Origin: UBA3537 sp965658025
GTDB lineage: Bacteria > Bacteroidota > Bacteroidia > Flavobacteriales > Flavobacteriaceae
Length of the DNA: 64,000 bases
NCBI GenBank assembly: GCA_965658025.1
Contig: CBFHQL010000003.1
Span: 62,001 to 126,000 of the forward strand
Reading direction: 5' to 3'
Below the pieces are notes generated by a model that saw only the letters and a program-made list of their open reading frames with translations, did not search any database and was not told where the DNA came from. Of this stretch, positions 7,599-15,749 are shown piece after piece (the first letter of the stretch is position 1; the number at the start of each line of letters is the position of its first letter). The position numbers were made by a program, and so were the translations under genes.

Positions 7599-8549
7599 AT
7601 GACAGGAACGGTTTATAAATCTACAGGCAGTTGGTATACGGTCAAAGCTTTGGATGGTACTTTTTTTGAGTGCCGTATCAAAGGTAAATTCCGTATGAAA
7701 GGCATCAAAAGCACCAACCCTATCGCGGTTGGTGATGTGGTGGATTTTGACTTAGAAACAAGCAACAATAAAAAAACAGGTGTAATAAAAACCATTCACC
7801 CACGAAAAAATTACATTGTTCGAAAGTCCGTCAATCTATCCAAACAAACCCATATTATTGCCAGTAATATTGACCAAGTTTTTTTGTTGATTACAATAGA
7901 TAATCCGCCTACATTTACAAGTTTTATTGACCGTTTCTTGGTGACTGCTGAGGCCTATGGCATTACCTCTATTTTGCTGTTCAATAAAATGGATGTTTAT
8001 GATGAAAACACAAAGAATATAGTTGAGGATTTAATACAGATTTATTCCAAAATAGGGTATGAATGTTTAAAAATTTCTGCCAAAAAAGGGGATAATCTAA
8101 CGCCCATAAAAGCAAAAATGAAAAACAAAACTAGTATGTTCTCTGGGCATTCTGGAATTGGAAAATCAACTTTGGTGAATGCTATCGAGCCAACGTTAAA
8201 TTTGAAAACAAAAGCCATCTCAGAACTGCATCAACAAGGACAACACACCACTACTTTTGCAGAAATGTTTGATTTGAGTTTTGATGCACGTATTATTGAC
8301 ACTCCTGGCATCAAAGGGTTTGGTGTGGTTGATATGGAATCTGCAGAACTGGATCAATATTTTCCAGAGTTATTTAAATTAAAGGCCAACTGTAAATTCC
8401 ACAATTGCCAACACCTACATGAACCAAAATGTGCAGTAAAACAAGCAGTTGAATCTGGTGAAATAGCGCCTTCTCGTTACGCATCTTATGTGCAAATTTT
8501 GGAAGGCGAGGACACCAACTATCGAACCGATTCATACACTACAGAATGA
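7599..8549 (+). CDS. rsgA: Ribosome small subunit GTPase RsgA
   Basis: A GTPase that assists late 30S subunit maturation. From the ATG at 7599 it has 316 residues: an N-terminal OB-fold (about 1-70), a circularly permuted G domain in which NKMD (129-132) precedes the P-loop GHSGIGKST (183-191) and DTPG, and a C-terminal zinc knuckle (Cys-x4-Cys and His-x5-Cys in CKFHNCQHLHEPKC). The upstream TTG at 7566 is rejected because it falls in a likely promoter core. The stop overlaps the dtd start (ATGA). Confidence 0.95.
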   Translation: MTGTVYKSTGSWYTVKALDGTFFECRIKGKFRMKGIKSTNPIAVGDVVDFDLETSNNKKTGVIKTIHPRKNYIVRKSVNLSKQTHIIASNIDQVFLLITIDNPPTFTSFIDRFLVTAEAYGITSILLFNKMDVYDENTKNIVEDLIQIYSKIGYECLKISAKKGDNLTPIKAKMKNKTSMFSGHSGIGKSTLVNAIEPTLNLKTKAISELHQQGQHTTTFAEMFDLSFDARIIDTPGIKGFGVVDMESAELDQYFPELFKLKANCKFHNCQHLHEPKCAVKQAVESGEIAPSRYASYVQILEGEDTNYRTDSYTTE

Positions 8550-8998
8550 GAGCAGTTATTCAAAGAGTATCCAAAGCAAGTGTTGCTGTAGATGAAAAAA
8601 TTGAAGCCAAAATCGCCTCTGGAGTATTGGTTTTTTTAGGCATTGTTCCAGAAGATTCCATAGACGATATTCAATGGTTGAGTAAAAAAATTGTAAACCT
8701 CAGAATATTTAGCGACAGTGCTGGCGTGATGAATATATCACTAAAAGATAAAAAAGGAGAAGCTCTGGTCATTAGTCAATTTACATTACATGCACAAACC
8801 AAAAAAGGAAATCGACCGAGTTATATAAAAGCAGCACGACCGGAAGTTGCGTTGCCACTTTATGAGCAATTTATAAATCAATTGCAACACGATTTAGGTC
8901 AGGAGGTTCAATCTGGAGTTTTTGGTGCCGACATGAAGGTTTCACTTTTAAATGATGGCCCAGTAACTATAATTATAGACACCAAAAATCGTGAATAA
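8546..8998 (+). CDS. dtd: D-aminoacyl-tRNA deacylase
   Basis: Removes D-amino acids, and glycine mischarged on tRNA(Ala), from tRNA. At 150 residues it has the family length, with the two active-site motifs SQFTLHA (near 77) and NDGPVTIIID (near 134; the cross-subunit Gly-Pro). Translationally coupled to rsgA by a four-base overlap. Assignment is secure. Confidence 0.96.
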   Translation: MRAVIQRVSKASVAVDEKIEAKIASGVLVFLGIVPEDSIDDIQWLSKKIVNLRIFSDSAGVMNISLKDKKGEALVISQFTLHAQTKKGNRPSYIKAARPEVALPLYEQFINQLQHDLGQEVQSGVFGADMKVSLLNDGPVTIIIDTKNRE

Positions 8999-9025
8999 TT
9001 TTGCTTTATTTTTAGAGTATATTAT

Positions 9026-9055
9026 TTGAAATGAATAGCGCATTAATTACTTTAG
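9026..9055 (+). promoter_or_regulatory. Promoter of the mazG-aroA operon
   Basis: TTG (9026-9028), 19 bases, TACTTTAG (9048-9055). It has the same -7 variant as the aromatic operon promoter. Transcription should start near 9062, about 16 bases before the ATG at 9078. Confidence 0.55.
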
Positions 9056-9077
9056 TACAAGTTAAATAGAACGGATA

Positions 9078-9404
9078 ATGAACATTCAAAATGCACAAGA
9101 AACGGTCGATCAATGGATAAAAACTCATGGGGTTCGCTATTTCAATGAATTGACCAATATGGCTCAGCTTACAGAAGAGGTTGGAGAGGTCGCACGCATT
9201 ATTGCGCGCCGCTATGGTGAGCAAAGTGAAAAAGAAAGCGACAAAACAAAAGACTTAGGAGAAGAATTGGCTGATGTTCTTTTTGTTGTACTTTGTTTGG
9301 CCAATCAAACAGGAATAGACCTTCAGGCGGCTTTTGACAAGAAATTAGATCTCAAAACTAAGCGAGATCATGAGCGACACCATGCCAATAAAAAATTGAA
9401 ATAG
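9078..9404 (+). CDS. MazG-like nucleotide pyrophosphohydrolase
   Basis: A 108-residue all-alpha NTP pyrophosphohydrolase of the MazG/dUTPase-like superfamily. The metal-binding pattern is visible: EEVGEVAR near 32 and EELADVLFVVL near 56, that is E-x2-E followed by E-x3-D. It is a single-domain form, shorter than MazG itself. Such enzymes hydrolyse damaged or non-canonical nucleotides. The next gene, aroA, starts two bases after the stop, so the two are one transcript. The physiological substrate is unknown. Confidence 0.87.
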   Translation: MNIQNAQETVDQWIKTHGVRYFNELTNMAQLTEEVGEVARIIARRYGEQSEKESDKTKDLGEELADVLFVVLCLANQTGIDLQAAFDKKLDLKTKRDHERHHANKKLK

Positions 9405-9406
9405 CA

Positions 9407-10627
9407 GTGCAAATTTTTTTAAACAAATCAAAAATAAGTGCTTTTTCTGAGCTTAAGATTACAGGTTCAAAAAGCGAATCAAATAGAGTTTTACTGTTGC
9501 AAGCACTTTATAAGGGCCTGACAATCAACAATTTGTCAAATTCAGATGATAGTCGGTTGATGCAGAAAGCAATTGCTTCTGAGGATACCACAGTAGATAT
9601 TCATCACGCAGGAACAGCTATGCGTTTTCTTACAGCGTATTTCGCTACACGAGTTGGGAAAACGACAACATTGACGGGATCTGAACGAATGCAAGAACGT
9701 CCAATCAAAATATTGGTGGATGCGTTAAATTCTTTAGGAGCTTCCATAACATATACTAAAAAGGAAGGGTATCCTCCACTTTTGATTGAAGGTAAAACAC
9801 TTTCTGAAAGCCTAGTACATTTGAAAGCCAACATTAGTAGTCAATACATCTCTGCATTATTGCTTGTAGCGCCAACGCTAAAACATGGATTGACTCTACA
9901 TTTGGAGGGTGAAATTACATCCACACCATACATCAACATGACCCTCTCATTGCTCAATGATTTGGGTGTGCAATCAACTTTTGAATCCAACACCATCACT
10001 GTACAACCTTTTGTTGGAAATGTCACTAAAACATTTACAGTAGAATCTGACTGGTCCTCAGCATCATATTTCTATAGTATAGTGGCTTTGAGTCCTGTAG
10101 GAACACAAATTAACATCTCGGCCTATAAGCCAAATAGTCTTCAAGGTGATGCTGTTTTAAAAGATATTTATCAAAAATTAGGGGTAGAAAGTACTTTCGA
10201 AGGCACCGTATTATCTCTAAAAAAAGTAGATACACCTGAGATAAAAAAACTGACTTTAGATTTGGCCAATGCGCCAGATATTGCGCAAACCATTGCTGTG
10301 ACGTGTTTGGGCCTTCAAATAGATTGTGATTTGACAGGACTTCACACCTTGAAAATCAAAGAAACCGATCGATTGGTGGCGCTTCAAAATGAAATAAAAA
10401 AACTCGGAACGTCAATTCAAATTACAAATGATAGTTTACATTTAAAATCTCCGTCTACACTACGTTCTGGAGTACACATCGCAACGTATAACGACCACCG
10501 TATGGCCATGGCATTTGCACCACTTGCACTAAAAACTACGCTTTGTATTGACGACGCCGAAGTCGTTTCTAAATCTTATCCAGACTTCTGGGAAGACCTC
10601 TCAACGCTTGGCTTTGAAATGAATTAA
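9407..10627 (+). CDS. aroA: 3-phosphoshikimate 1-carboxyvinyltransferase (EPSP synthase)
   Basis: Transfers the enolpyruvyl group from phosphoenolpyruvate to shikimate 3-phosphate, the sixth step of the shikimate pathway. It starts at GTG, two bases after the preceding stop, and has 406 residues. Motifs are GSKSESNR at 20-27 (substrate lysine K22), GTAMRFLTAY near 69, ERMQERPI near 92, and YNDHRMAMAFAPL near 360. Lineage differences: glycine-rich LxGNAGTA is reduced to HHAGTAMR. It is placed 1.9 kb downstream of the aromatic operon and under a promoter with the same -7 variant, but no leader peptide precedes it. Confidence 0.94.
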   Translation: MQIFLNKSKISAFSELKITGSKSESNRVLLLQALYKGLTINNLSNSDDSRLMQKAIASEDTTVDIHHAGTAMRFLTAYFATRVGKTTTLTGSERMQERPIKILVDALNSLGASITYTKKEGYPPLLIEGKTLSESLVHLKANISSQYISALLLVAPTLKHGLTLHLEGEITSTPYINMTLSLLNDLGVQSTFESNTITVQPFVGNVTKTFTVESDWSSASYFYSIVALSPVGTQINISAYKPNSLQGDAVLKDIYQKLGVESTFEGTVLSLKKVDTPEIKKLTLDLANAPDIAQTIAVTCLGLQIDCDLTGLHTLKIKETDRLVALQNEIKKLGTSIQITNDSLHLKSPSTLRSGVHIATYNDHRMAMAFAPLALKTTLCIDDAEVVSKSYPDFWEDLSTLGFEMN

Positions 10628-10649
10628 ATAAAAATAAACAACCAATTAC

Positions 10650-10681
10650 TTGACAACCCCTATTTCGGGATTGTATATTTG
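10650..10681 (+). promoter_or_regulatory. queA promoter
   Basis: TTG (10650-10652), 21 bases, TATATTTG (10674-10681), a full match to the Bacteroidetes consensus. The ATG is 25 bases after the -7 box. Confidence 0.75.
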
Positions 10682-10705
10682 CAACTTGTAAAAAACAAAC
10701 AATAA

Positions 10706-11755
10706 ATGAAATTATCCCACTTTAATTTTGAATTGCCAGACAATCTCTTGGCAAAATATCCATCTGAACATAGAGATGAAGCACGTTTAATGGTATTGAA
10801 CCGTGAAAAACAAACCATCGAACACAAATATTTTAAAGATCTCATCGATTATTTTGATGAAGAAGATGTGATGATTTTGAACAATACTAAGGTATTTCCA
10901 GCACGTCTTTTTGGCAACAAAGAAAAGACAGGAGCGCGCATCGAAGTATTTTTACTTAGAGAACTCAATGCGGAACAACGATTGTGGGATGTTTTGGTAG
11001 ATCCAGCACGTAAAATTAGAATTGGGAATAAGTTATACTTTGGGGATGACGAGAGTCTGGTCGCCGAGGTTATAGACAACACTACTTCCAGAGGCCGAAC
11101 ACTTCGTTTTTTGTTTGATGGATCCTATGAAGAATTCAGAATGAAGCTCAATGAGCTTGGACAAACTCCACTCCCAAAATATATTGGGCGAGAAGTTGAA
11201 CCCGAAGATGAAGAGCGCTACCAAACTATTTATGCCAAAAATGAAGGTGCTGTTGCGGCACCAACGGCGGGCTTACACTTTTCGAAACACCTTTTGAAGC
11301 GTTTAGAAATCAAAGGAATCAATTTTGCAGAAGTTACACTTCATGTCGGTTTGGGAACTTTTAACCCCGTTGAAGTAGAGGATCTTTCCAAGCATAAAAT
11401 GGATAGCGAAGAAATCATCATTGATGAATCAGCAACACAAACCATCAACAAAGCTCTAAGTGAAAAACGTCGAATTTGTGCGGTTGGTACCACAGTTATG
11501 CGCTCCATCGAAAGCTCTGTTTCGTCGAGCGGAACCTTAAATGAATTTTCGGGTTGGACCAACAAATTTATTTTTCCTCCTTACGATTTTTCAATTGCAA
11601 ACTGTATGATCACAAATTTTCATACGCCAAAATCTACACTGCTTATGATGACTTCGGCTTTCGGAGGATACGATTTCATAATGAAGGCCTATGAAGAAGC
11701 AGTAAAAGAAGAATATAAATTCTACAGCTATGGCGATGCCATGCTAATCTTATAA
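10706..11755 (+). CDS. queA: S-adenosylmethionine:tRNA ribosyltransferase-isomerase
   Basis: Adds the cyclopentenyl precursor (epoxyqueuosine) from SAM to the preQ1 base in position 34 of certain tRNAs. The 349 residues show the family landmarks: the N-terminal YDLPDxLIAxxP-like stretch (FELPDNLLAKYPSEHR), NNTKVFPARL near 57, the central VAAPTAGLHFS near 183, and LHVGLGTF near 214. Stands alone between its own promoter and terminator. Assignment is secure. Confidence 0.95.
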   Translation: MKLSHFNFELPDNLLAKYPSEHRDEARLMVLNREKQTIEHKYFKDLIDYFDEEDVMILNNTKVFPARLFGNKEKTGARIEVFLLRELNAEQRLWDVLVDPARKIRIGNKLYFGDDESLVAEVIDNTTSRGRTLRFLFDGSYEEFRMKLNELGQTPLPKYIGREVEPEDEERYQTIYAKNEGAVAAPTAGLHFSKHLLKRLEIKGINFAEVTLHVGLGTFNPVEVEDLSKHKMDSEEIIIDESATQTINKALSEKRRICAVGTTVMRSIESSVSSSGTLNEFSGWTNKFIFPPYDFSIANCMITNFHTPKSTLLMMTSAFGGYDFIMKAYEEAVKEEYKFYSYGDAMLIL

Positions 11756-11761
11756 CCACAC

Positions 11762-11785
11762 AAAGCCTCTTATGAGGCTTTTTTT
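11762..11785 (+). terminator. queA terminator
   Basis: AAAGCCTC (11762-11769), loop TTAT, GAGGCTTT (11774-11781) followed by more T. Eight-pair stem plus U-tract. Confidence 0.9.
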
Positions 11786-11802
11786 AACAAAAATACGTTC
11801 AA

Positions 11803-12843
11803 TTGAGCACTCCAAAAAAAGATATTCGTGCATTGTCAAAAGAGCAACTCATGGCTTTTTTCTCTGAACACGGTGAACAAGCATTTCGAGGCAAGCAAGT
11901 GTATGAATGGCTTTGGAAAAAAGGGGTACATCAATTTGAGGATATGACTAACCTCTCCAAAGAAACGCGTCAATTCTTGGAAGACTCATTCAGTATCAAT
12001 CATATAGAAGTTGACACCATGCAACGCAGTAAAGACGGCACCCTGAAAAATGCTGTTCGACTGCATGATGGTTTGATTGTTGAATCTGTTTTGATTCCAA
12101 CCTCAAAACGCACTACGGCTTGTGTATCCTCACAAGTTGGCTGTAGCCTGGATTGCAAGTTTTGTGCAACCTCTCGCTTAAAACGTATGCGTAATTTGAA
12201 TCCTGATGAAATTTATGATCAGGTGGTGGCTATAGACAAACAAAGTCGACTTTATCACAACAAAAAGCTCACGAATATTGTATTTATGGGTATGGGTGAA
12301 CCCTTGATGAATTACAATAATGTGTTGAAGGCAATCGATAAAATTACGTCTGATGAAGGTCTAGGGATGTCGCCCAAACGTATTGTGGTTTCAACTTCAG
12401 GAATTCCGAAAATGATTAAAAAAATGGCTGAGGATGAGGTTAAATTCAATTTGGCCGTCTCTCTGCATTCGGCCATTGATGAAGTTCGAACTCAAATTAT
12501 GCCTTTTAATGAAACATTTCCTTTAAAAGATTTAAGAGAAGCGCTACAGTTTTGGTATGCCAAAACGAAACGCAGAATTACGTACGAATATGTAGTTTGG
12601 GAAGGCATCAACGACACCACAAAAGACATTTTGGCCTTGATAGAGTTCTGTAAATTTGCTCCAAGCAAAGTGAATCTTATAGAATACAACCCCATAGATG
12701 ATGGCGTTTTTCAACAAGCCAAATCTGAGGTAATAGAAAAATACGTTTCTATGTTAGAGGCCAAAAATATAACGGTTACCGTTCGCCGTTCGCGTGGAAA
12801 GGATATCGACGCTGCTTGTGGTCAATTGGCAAATAAAGCATAA
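11803..12843 (+). CDS. rlmN: Dual-specificity 23S rRNA / tRNA adenine C2-methyltransferase
   Basis: A radical SAM enzyme that methylates A2503 of 23S rRNA and A37 of some tRNAs. It has 346 residues from a TTG start; no ATG in frame would preserve the N-terminal domain. The radical SAM cluster is C114-x3-C118-x2-C121, preceded by SSQVGC. The methyl-carrying cysteine is C339 in AACGQL near the C-terminus. MGMGEPLMNYNN is also typical. It lies 17 bases after the queA terminator and converges on the aldo/keto reductase. Confidence 0.95.
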   Translation: MSTPKKDIRALSKEQLMAFFSEHGEQAFRGKQVYEWLWKKGVHQFEDMTNLSKETRQFLEDSFSINHIEVDTMQRSKDGTLKNAVRLHDGLIVESVLIPTSKRTTACVSSQVGCSLDCKFCATSRLKRMRNLNPDEIYDQVVAIDKQSRLYHNKKLTNIVFMGMGEPLMNYNNVLKAIDKITSDEGLGMSPKRIVVSTSGIPKMIKKMAEDEVKFNLAVSLHSAIDEVRTQIMPFNETFPLKDLREALQFWYAKTKRRITYEYVVWEGINDTTKDILALIEFCKFAPSKVNLIEYNPIDDGVFQQAKSEVIEKYVSMLEAKNITVTVRRSRGKDIDAACGQLANKA

Positions 12844-12856
12844 TTTTAAAATTACC

Positions 12857-13894
12857 TTACGGCGCAGGATTAGGAATTTTTGCGTGAATTTCGTTGATTC
12901 TTGCTAATGTGTCCTCACACAATTTTGTCTCAATACTGTTGATGTTTTCTTCTAATTGTTCCAATGTGGTTGCACCAATAATATTACTTGTTACAAAAGG
13001 CCGCTGATTCACAAATGCCAAAGAAAGTGTTGTGAGCGTCATCCCTAAATCTTCAGCTAAAGCTAAATACGCTTTTGTTGCTTCAGTAGATTGCGCACTA
13101 CTGTAACGCGCAAATCGAGGAAATAGTTTCAACCGAGCATTATCAGCAGCACTCCCTCTAATGTATTTCCCCGATAGGACACCAAATGCCAATGGCGAAT
13201 AGGCCAGTAATCCCATATGTTCACGGAGTGAAATCTCAGCCAAATCCCCTTCAAAAACTCTATTTAGTAATGAATATGCATTTTGAATGGTACTGATTTT
13301 TGGTAAATTATCTTTCCGAACTTCTTCAATATAACGCATACTGCCCCATCCTTTTTCGTTGGAAAGGCCATAAGCTCTGATTTTCCCGGCGTTCACCAAT
13401 TTATTTAATTCGTGAAGAACTTCATTAAAATTATCTGACCAAGGATCATTTGGACTGGGTTTAAAATCTCTAACCCCAAAAGTGTTGGTATGTCTTTCGG
13501 GCCAATGCAATTGGTACAAATCGATATAATCTGTTTGTAATCTTTTGAGTTCCAGCTCAATAGCGTCTTGAATAGAGGTTCCGCCGAAACCTGTTTTTCG
13601 GATGTGTGCTGTGTAGTCTCCTGGTCCAGCAACTTTACTTGCAATAATGACTTGATCTCTTGTTTTTCGCGCATTTAACCAATTGCCAATAATTTCACTT
13701 GTACGTCCTTGCGTTTCTTTCGAGGCGGGAACAGGATAAAGTTCGGCAGTATCTATAAAGTTTATACCACGATCAAGTGCATAATCCATTTGTGCAAACC
13801 CCTCATCTTCAGTGTTTTGATTGCCCCATGTCATTGTGCCAAGGCAAATTTTACTTACTTTAATATCGGTGTTTGGTAAATTGGTATATTCCAT
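12857..13894 (-). CDS. Aldo/keto reductase, Tas-like
   Basis: An NADPH-dependent TIM-barrel oxidoreductase of 345 residues. The catalytic tetrad is visible as D48, Y53, K86 and H129 (DTAELYP, ASKVAG, LYQLHWP). The long loop after Y53 and the PWSDNFNEVLHELNKLV stretch resemble the E. coli Tas subgroup. The substrate is unknown. Its start codon overlaps the stop of the OmpA-like gene by one base (TAATG), so it is the last gene of a three-gene unit with xth and the OmpA-like lipoprotein; a functional link is not evident. Confidence 0.9.
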   Translation of the reverse strand: MEYTNLPNTDIKVSKICLGTMTWGNQNTEDEGFAQMDYALDRGINFIDTAELYPVPASKETQGRTSEIIGNWLNARKTRDQVIIASKVAGPGDYTAHIRKTGFGGTSIQDAIELELKRLQTDYIDLYQLHWPERHTNTFGVRDFKPSPNDPWSDNFNEVLHELNKLVNAGKIRAYGLSNEKGWGSMRYIEEVRKDNLPKISTIQNAYSLLNRVFEGDLAEISLREHMGLLAYSPLAFGVLSGKYIRGSAADNARLKLFPRFARYSSAQSTEATKAYLALAEDLGMTLTTLSLAFVNQRPFVTSNIIGATTLEQLEENINSIETKLCEDTLARINEIHAKIPNPAP

Positions 13895-14853
13895 TAGTTA
13901 CTGTTCAAAAGTTTTGAAATCTCGTCAAGTTTTGGGGTCAAAACGACTTCGATTCGTCTATTTTTTGCTTTTCCTTCGCTTGTTTCGTTTGTAGCTATTG
14001 GCGCGTATTCACTACGGCCAGCTGCAGTTAAATTTTCTAGGTTGATGTTTTTATTTTCACTCAAAATTGCAATAATTGCAGTAGCTCGTTTGGTAGATAA
14101 GTCCCAGTTGTTTGCCACTTGCCCTCCTGAAGAAAAAGGAACATTATCGGTATGTCCTTCAATTAAAACAGCGATGTCTGGATTTTTGCCAAGCACATTA
14201 CCGAGTTGTCGAATAGCTTTTTTCCCTTCTGCACCTACAGCCCAAGATCCTGATCTAAAAAGCAATTTATTTTCCATAGAAACATACACCTTTCCATCGC
14301 GTTGTTCTATGGTTAATCCTTTACCTTCAAAAGCAGTTAGTGCATTGGATATAGCATTTTTTAAATCGGTCATGGCTTGGTCTTTTGCAGAAATCAAAGC
14401 TTCAAGTTCTGCAATGCGTTGGGCACGTTCTTGCATATCTGCTTCGAGGCGCATCAAGCGGTCATTCTCCGCAGCAAGTGCTTGTTCTTTGGCTTCGAGT
14501 TGTGCCAAAAGCTCTCTGTTTTTTTGGGCATTTTCTTCAATCGATTTTGAACTGTTTTGTTCAAGTGCAGTATAGGCCGCGTCCAAATTATCGTATTTTT
14601 TTCGTAGAGCATCGACTTCTTGTGCTAATTGATTGCGCTCCGATTGAACTTCATCAAATGAAGCTTGTAGTGTGTTGAGTTGTTGTTCTAATTCTTTTTT
14701 CTGGAGAATTTCAAGGTCATTATTTCCGGATAGCTCATCATAATCCGATTTAAGAGTGTTGTATTTGCCTTCAAGTTCTTTATAAAGTTTAGAGGACACA
14801 CAAGAGGTGGTTGTTAGTGTAATTACAGATAAAAAAATGAAACGTTTAAGCAT
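13894..14853 (-). CDS. OmpA-family peptidoglycan-associated lipoprotein with coiled coil
   Basis: An envelope protein of 319 residues. The N-terminus is a lipoprotein signal (TTTSC, Cys18). Residues about 20-160 are a long heptad-rich coiled coil with many Glu, Lys, Gln and Leu. The C-terminal OmpA domain (about 190-310) has IEGHTDNVP, NWDLSTKRA and KNRRIEVVL, the peptidoglycan-binding pattern. It probably spans from the outer membrane to the wall. Follows xth by 11 bases on the same strand. Confidence 0.9.
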   Translation of the reverse strand: MLKRFIFLSVITLTTTSCVSSKLYKELEGKYNTLKSDYDELSGNNDLEILQKKELEQQLNTLQASFDEVQSERNQLAQEVDALRKKYDNLDAAYTALEQNSSKSIEENAQKNRELLAQLEAKEQALAAENDRLMRLEADMQERAQRIAELEALISAKDQAMTDLKNAISNALTAFEGKGLTIEQRDGKVYVSMENKLLFRSGSWAVGAEGKKAIRQLGNVLGKNPDIAVLIEGHTDNVPFSSGGQVANNWDLSTKRATAIIAILSENKNINLENLTAAGRSEYAPIATNETSEGKAKNRRIEVVLTPKLDEISKLLNSN

Positions 14854-14864
14854 AATTTTTATTT

Positions 14865-15629
14865 TTAGTGATTTAATTCTAATAATACAGGGCAGTGGTC
14901 GCTGTGCACTGCTTCTGAGAGTATAACGGCTCTTTTAATTTTTTCTTTTAAAGGACTAGCAACCAAAGTATAATCCAAGCGCCACCCTTTGTTGTTTGCG
15001 CGTGCATTGGCTCTGTAACTCCACCAGCTGTACTGGTGCGGTGCTTTGTTCAATTCACGAAAAGCATCAACAAAACCGCTGTTAAGAAAACTGGTCATCC
15101 AAGCACGTTCTTCAGGTAAAAATCCTGAAACATTTTTGTTGCGTACCGGGTCGTGAATATCGATGGGTTCATGGCAAATGTTGTAATCGCCACAAATCAC
15201 AAGATTTGGCACTTCTTTTTTTAATTCATCAATATAGTTTTTCAACAAATCCATATATTCGAATTTGTGTGCCAAACGCTGGATATTGGTGCCAGACGGC
15301 AAATACATACTCATTACAGAAACATCTGCAAAGTCTGCACGAAGGTTTCGTCCTTCAAAATCCATAGATTCAATTCCAGTGCCAAAAACTACATTTTTTG
15401 GTTCTGTTTTTGATAAAATTGCAACGCCACTATATCCTTTTTTTTGGGCACTGAACCAGTAGTTATACGCATATCCTGCCGCTTCAAAAAGACTCAAGTC
15501 CAACTGGTCTTCTTGTGCTTTTATTTCTTGCAAACAAACCACATCTGGATTGGCGGCAACGAGCCACTCCAAAAATCCTTTTTTTAGTGCTGCTCGGATT
15601 CCATTCACATTGTAAGAAACTATTTTCAT
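14865..15629 (-). CDS. xth: Exodeoxyribonuclease III
   Basis: A Mg-dependent AP endonuclease and 3'-5' exonuclease of the Xth/APE1 family, acting in base excision repair. At 254 residues it has the standard length. Visible marks are YNVNGIRAA near 6, the metal ligand E34 in CLQEIKAQ, GDYNICH near 147 and the catalytic histidine in SDHCPVLLEL at the C-terminus. First gene of a minus-strand unit; a 16-base palindrome lies 12 bases upstream of its start. Confidence 0.95.
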   Translation of the reverse strand: MKIVSYNVNGIRAALKKGFLEWLVAANPDVVCLQEIKAQEDQLDLSLFEAAGYAYNYWFSAQKKGYSGVAILSKTEPKNVVFGTGIESMDFEGRNLRADFADVSVMSMYLPSGTNIQRLAHKFEYMDLLKNYIDELKKEVPNLVICGDYNICHEPIDIHDPVRNKNVSGFLPEERAWMTSFLNSGFVDAFRELNKAPHQYSWWSYRANARANNKGWRLDYTLVASPLKEKIKRAVILSEAVHSDHCPVLLELNH

Positions 15630-15641
15630 AAAACGAACCGA

Positions 15642-15657
15642 TATTTTAGCTAAAATA
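15642..15657. repeat. 16-base perfect palindrome between xth and a divergent gene
   Basis: TATTTTAGCTAAAATA reads the same on both strands. It is 12 bases from the xth start codon and 92 bases from the divergent start at 15750. It could be an operator, but AT-rich DNA yields such palindromes by chance. Confidence 0.6.
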
Positions 15658-15749
15658 ATTAAAGCCTTACTTTTACACTAAATAATTTTTAGAGTTTTAT
15701 AGAAAAGTATCAACAAAATATTTTCTTCTTTTTTTAGTTAAAACTAAAC

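Noticed and set aside
14042..14575. Long antisense frame opposite the OmpA-like gene
   Set aside because: Serine/alanine-rich composition is the mirror of the Lys/Glu-rich coiled coil; no promoter or family pattern.
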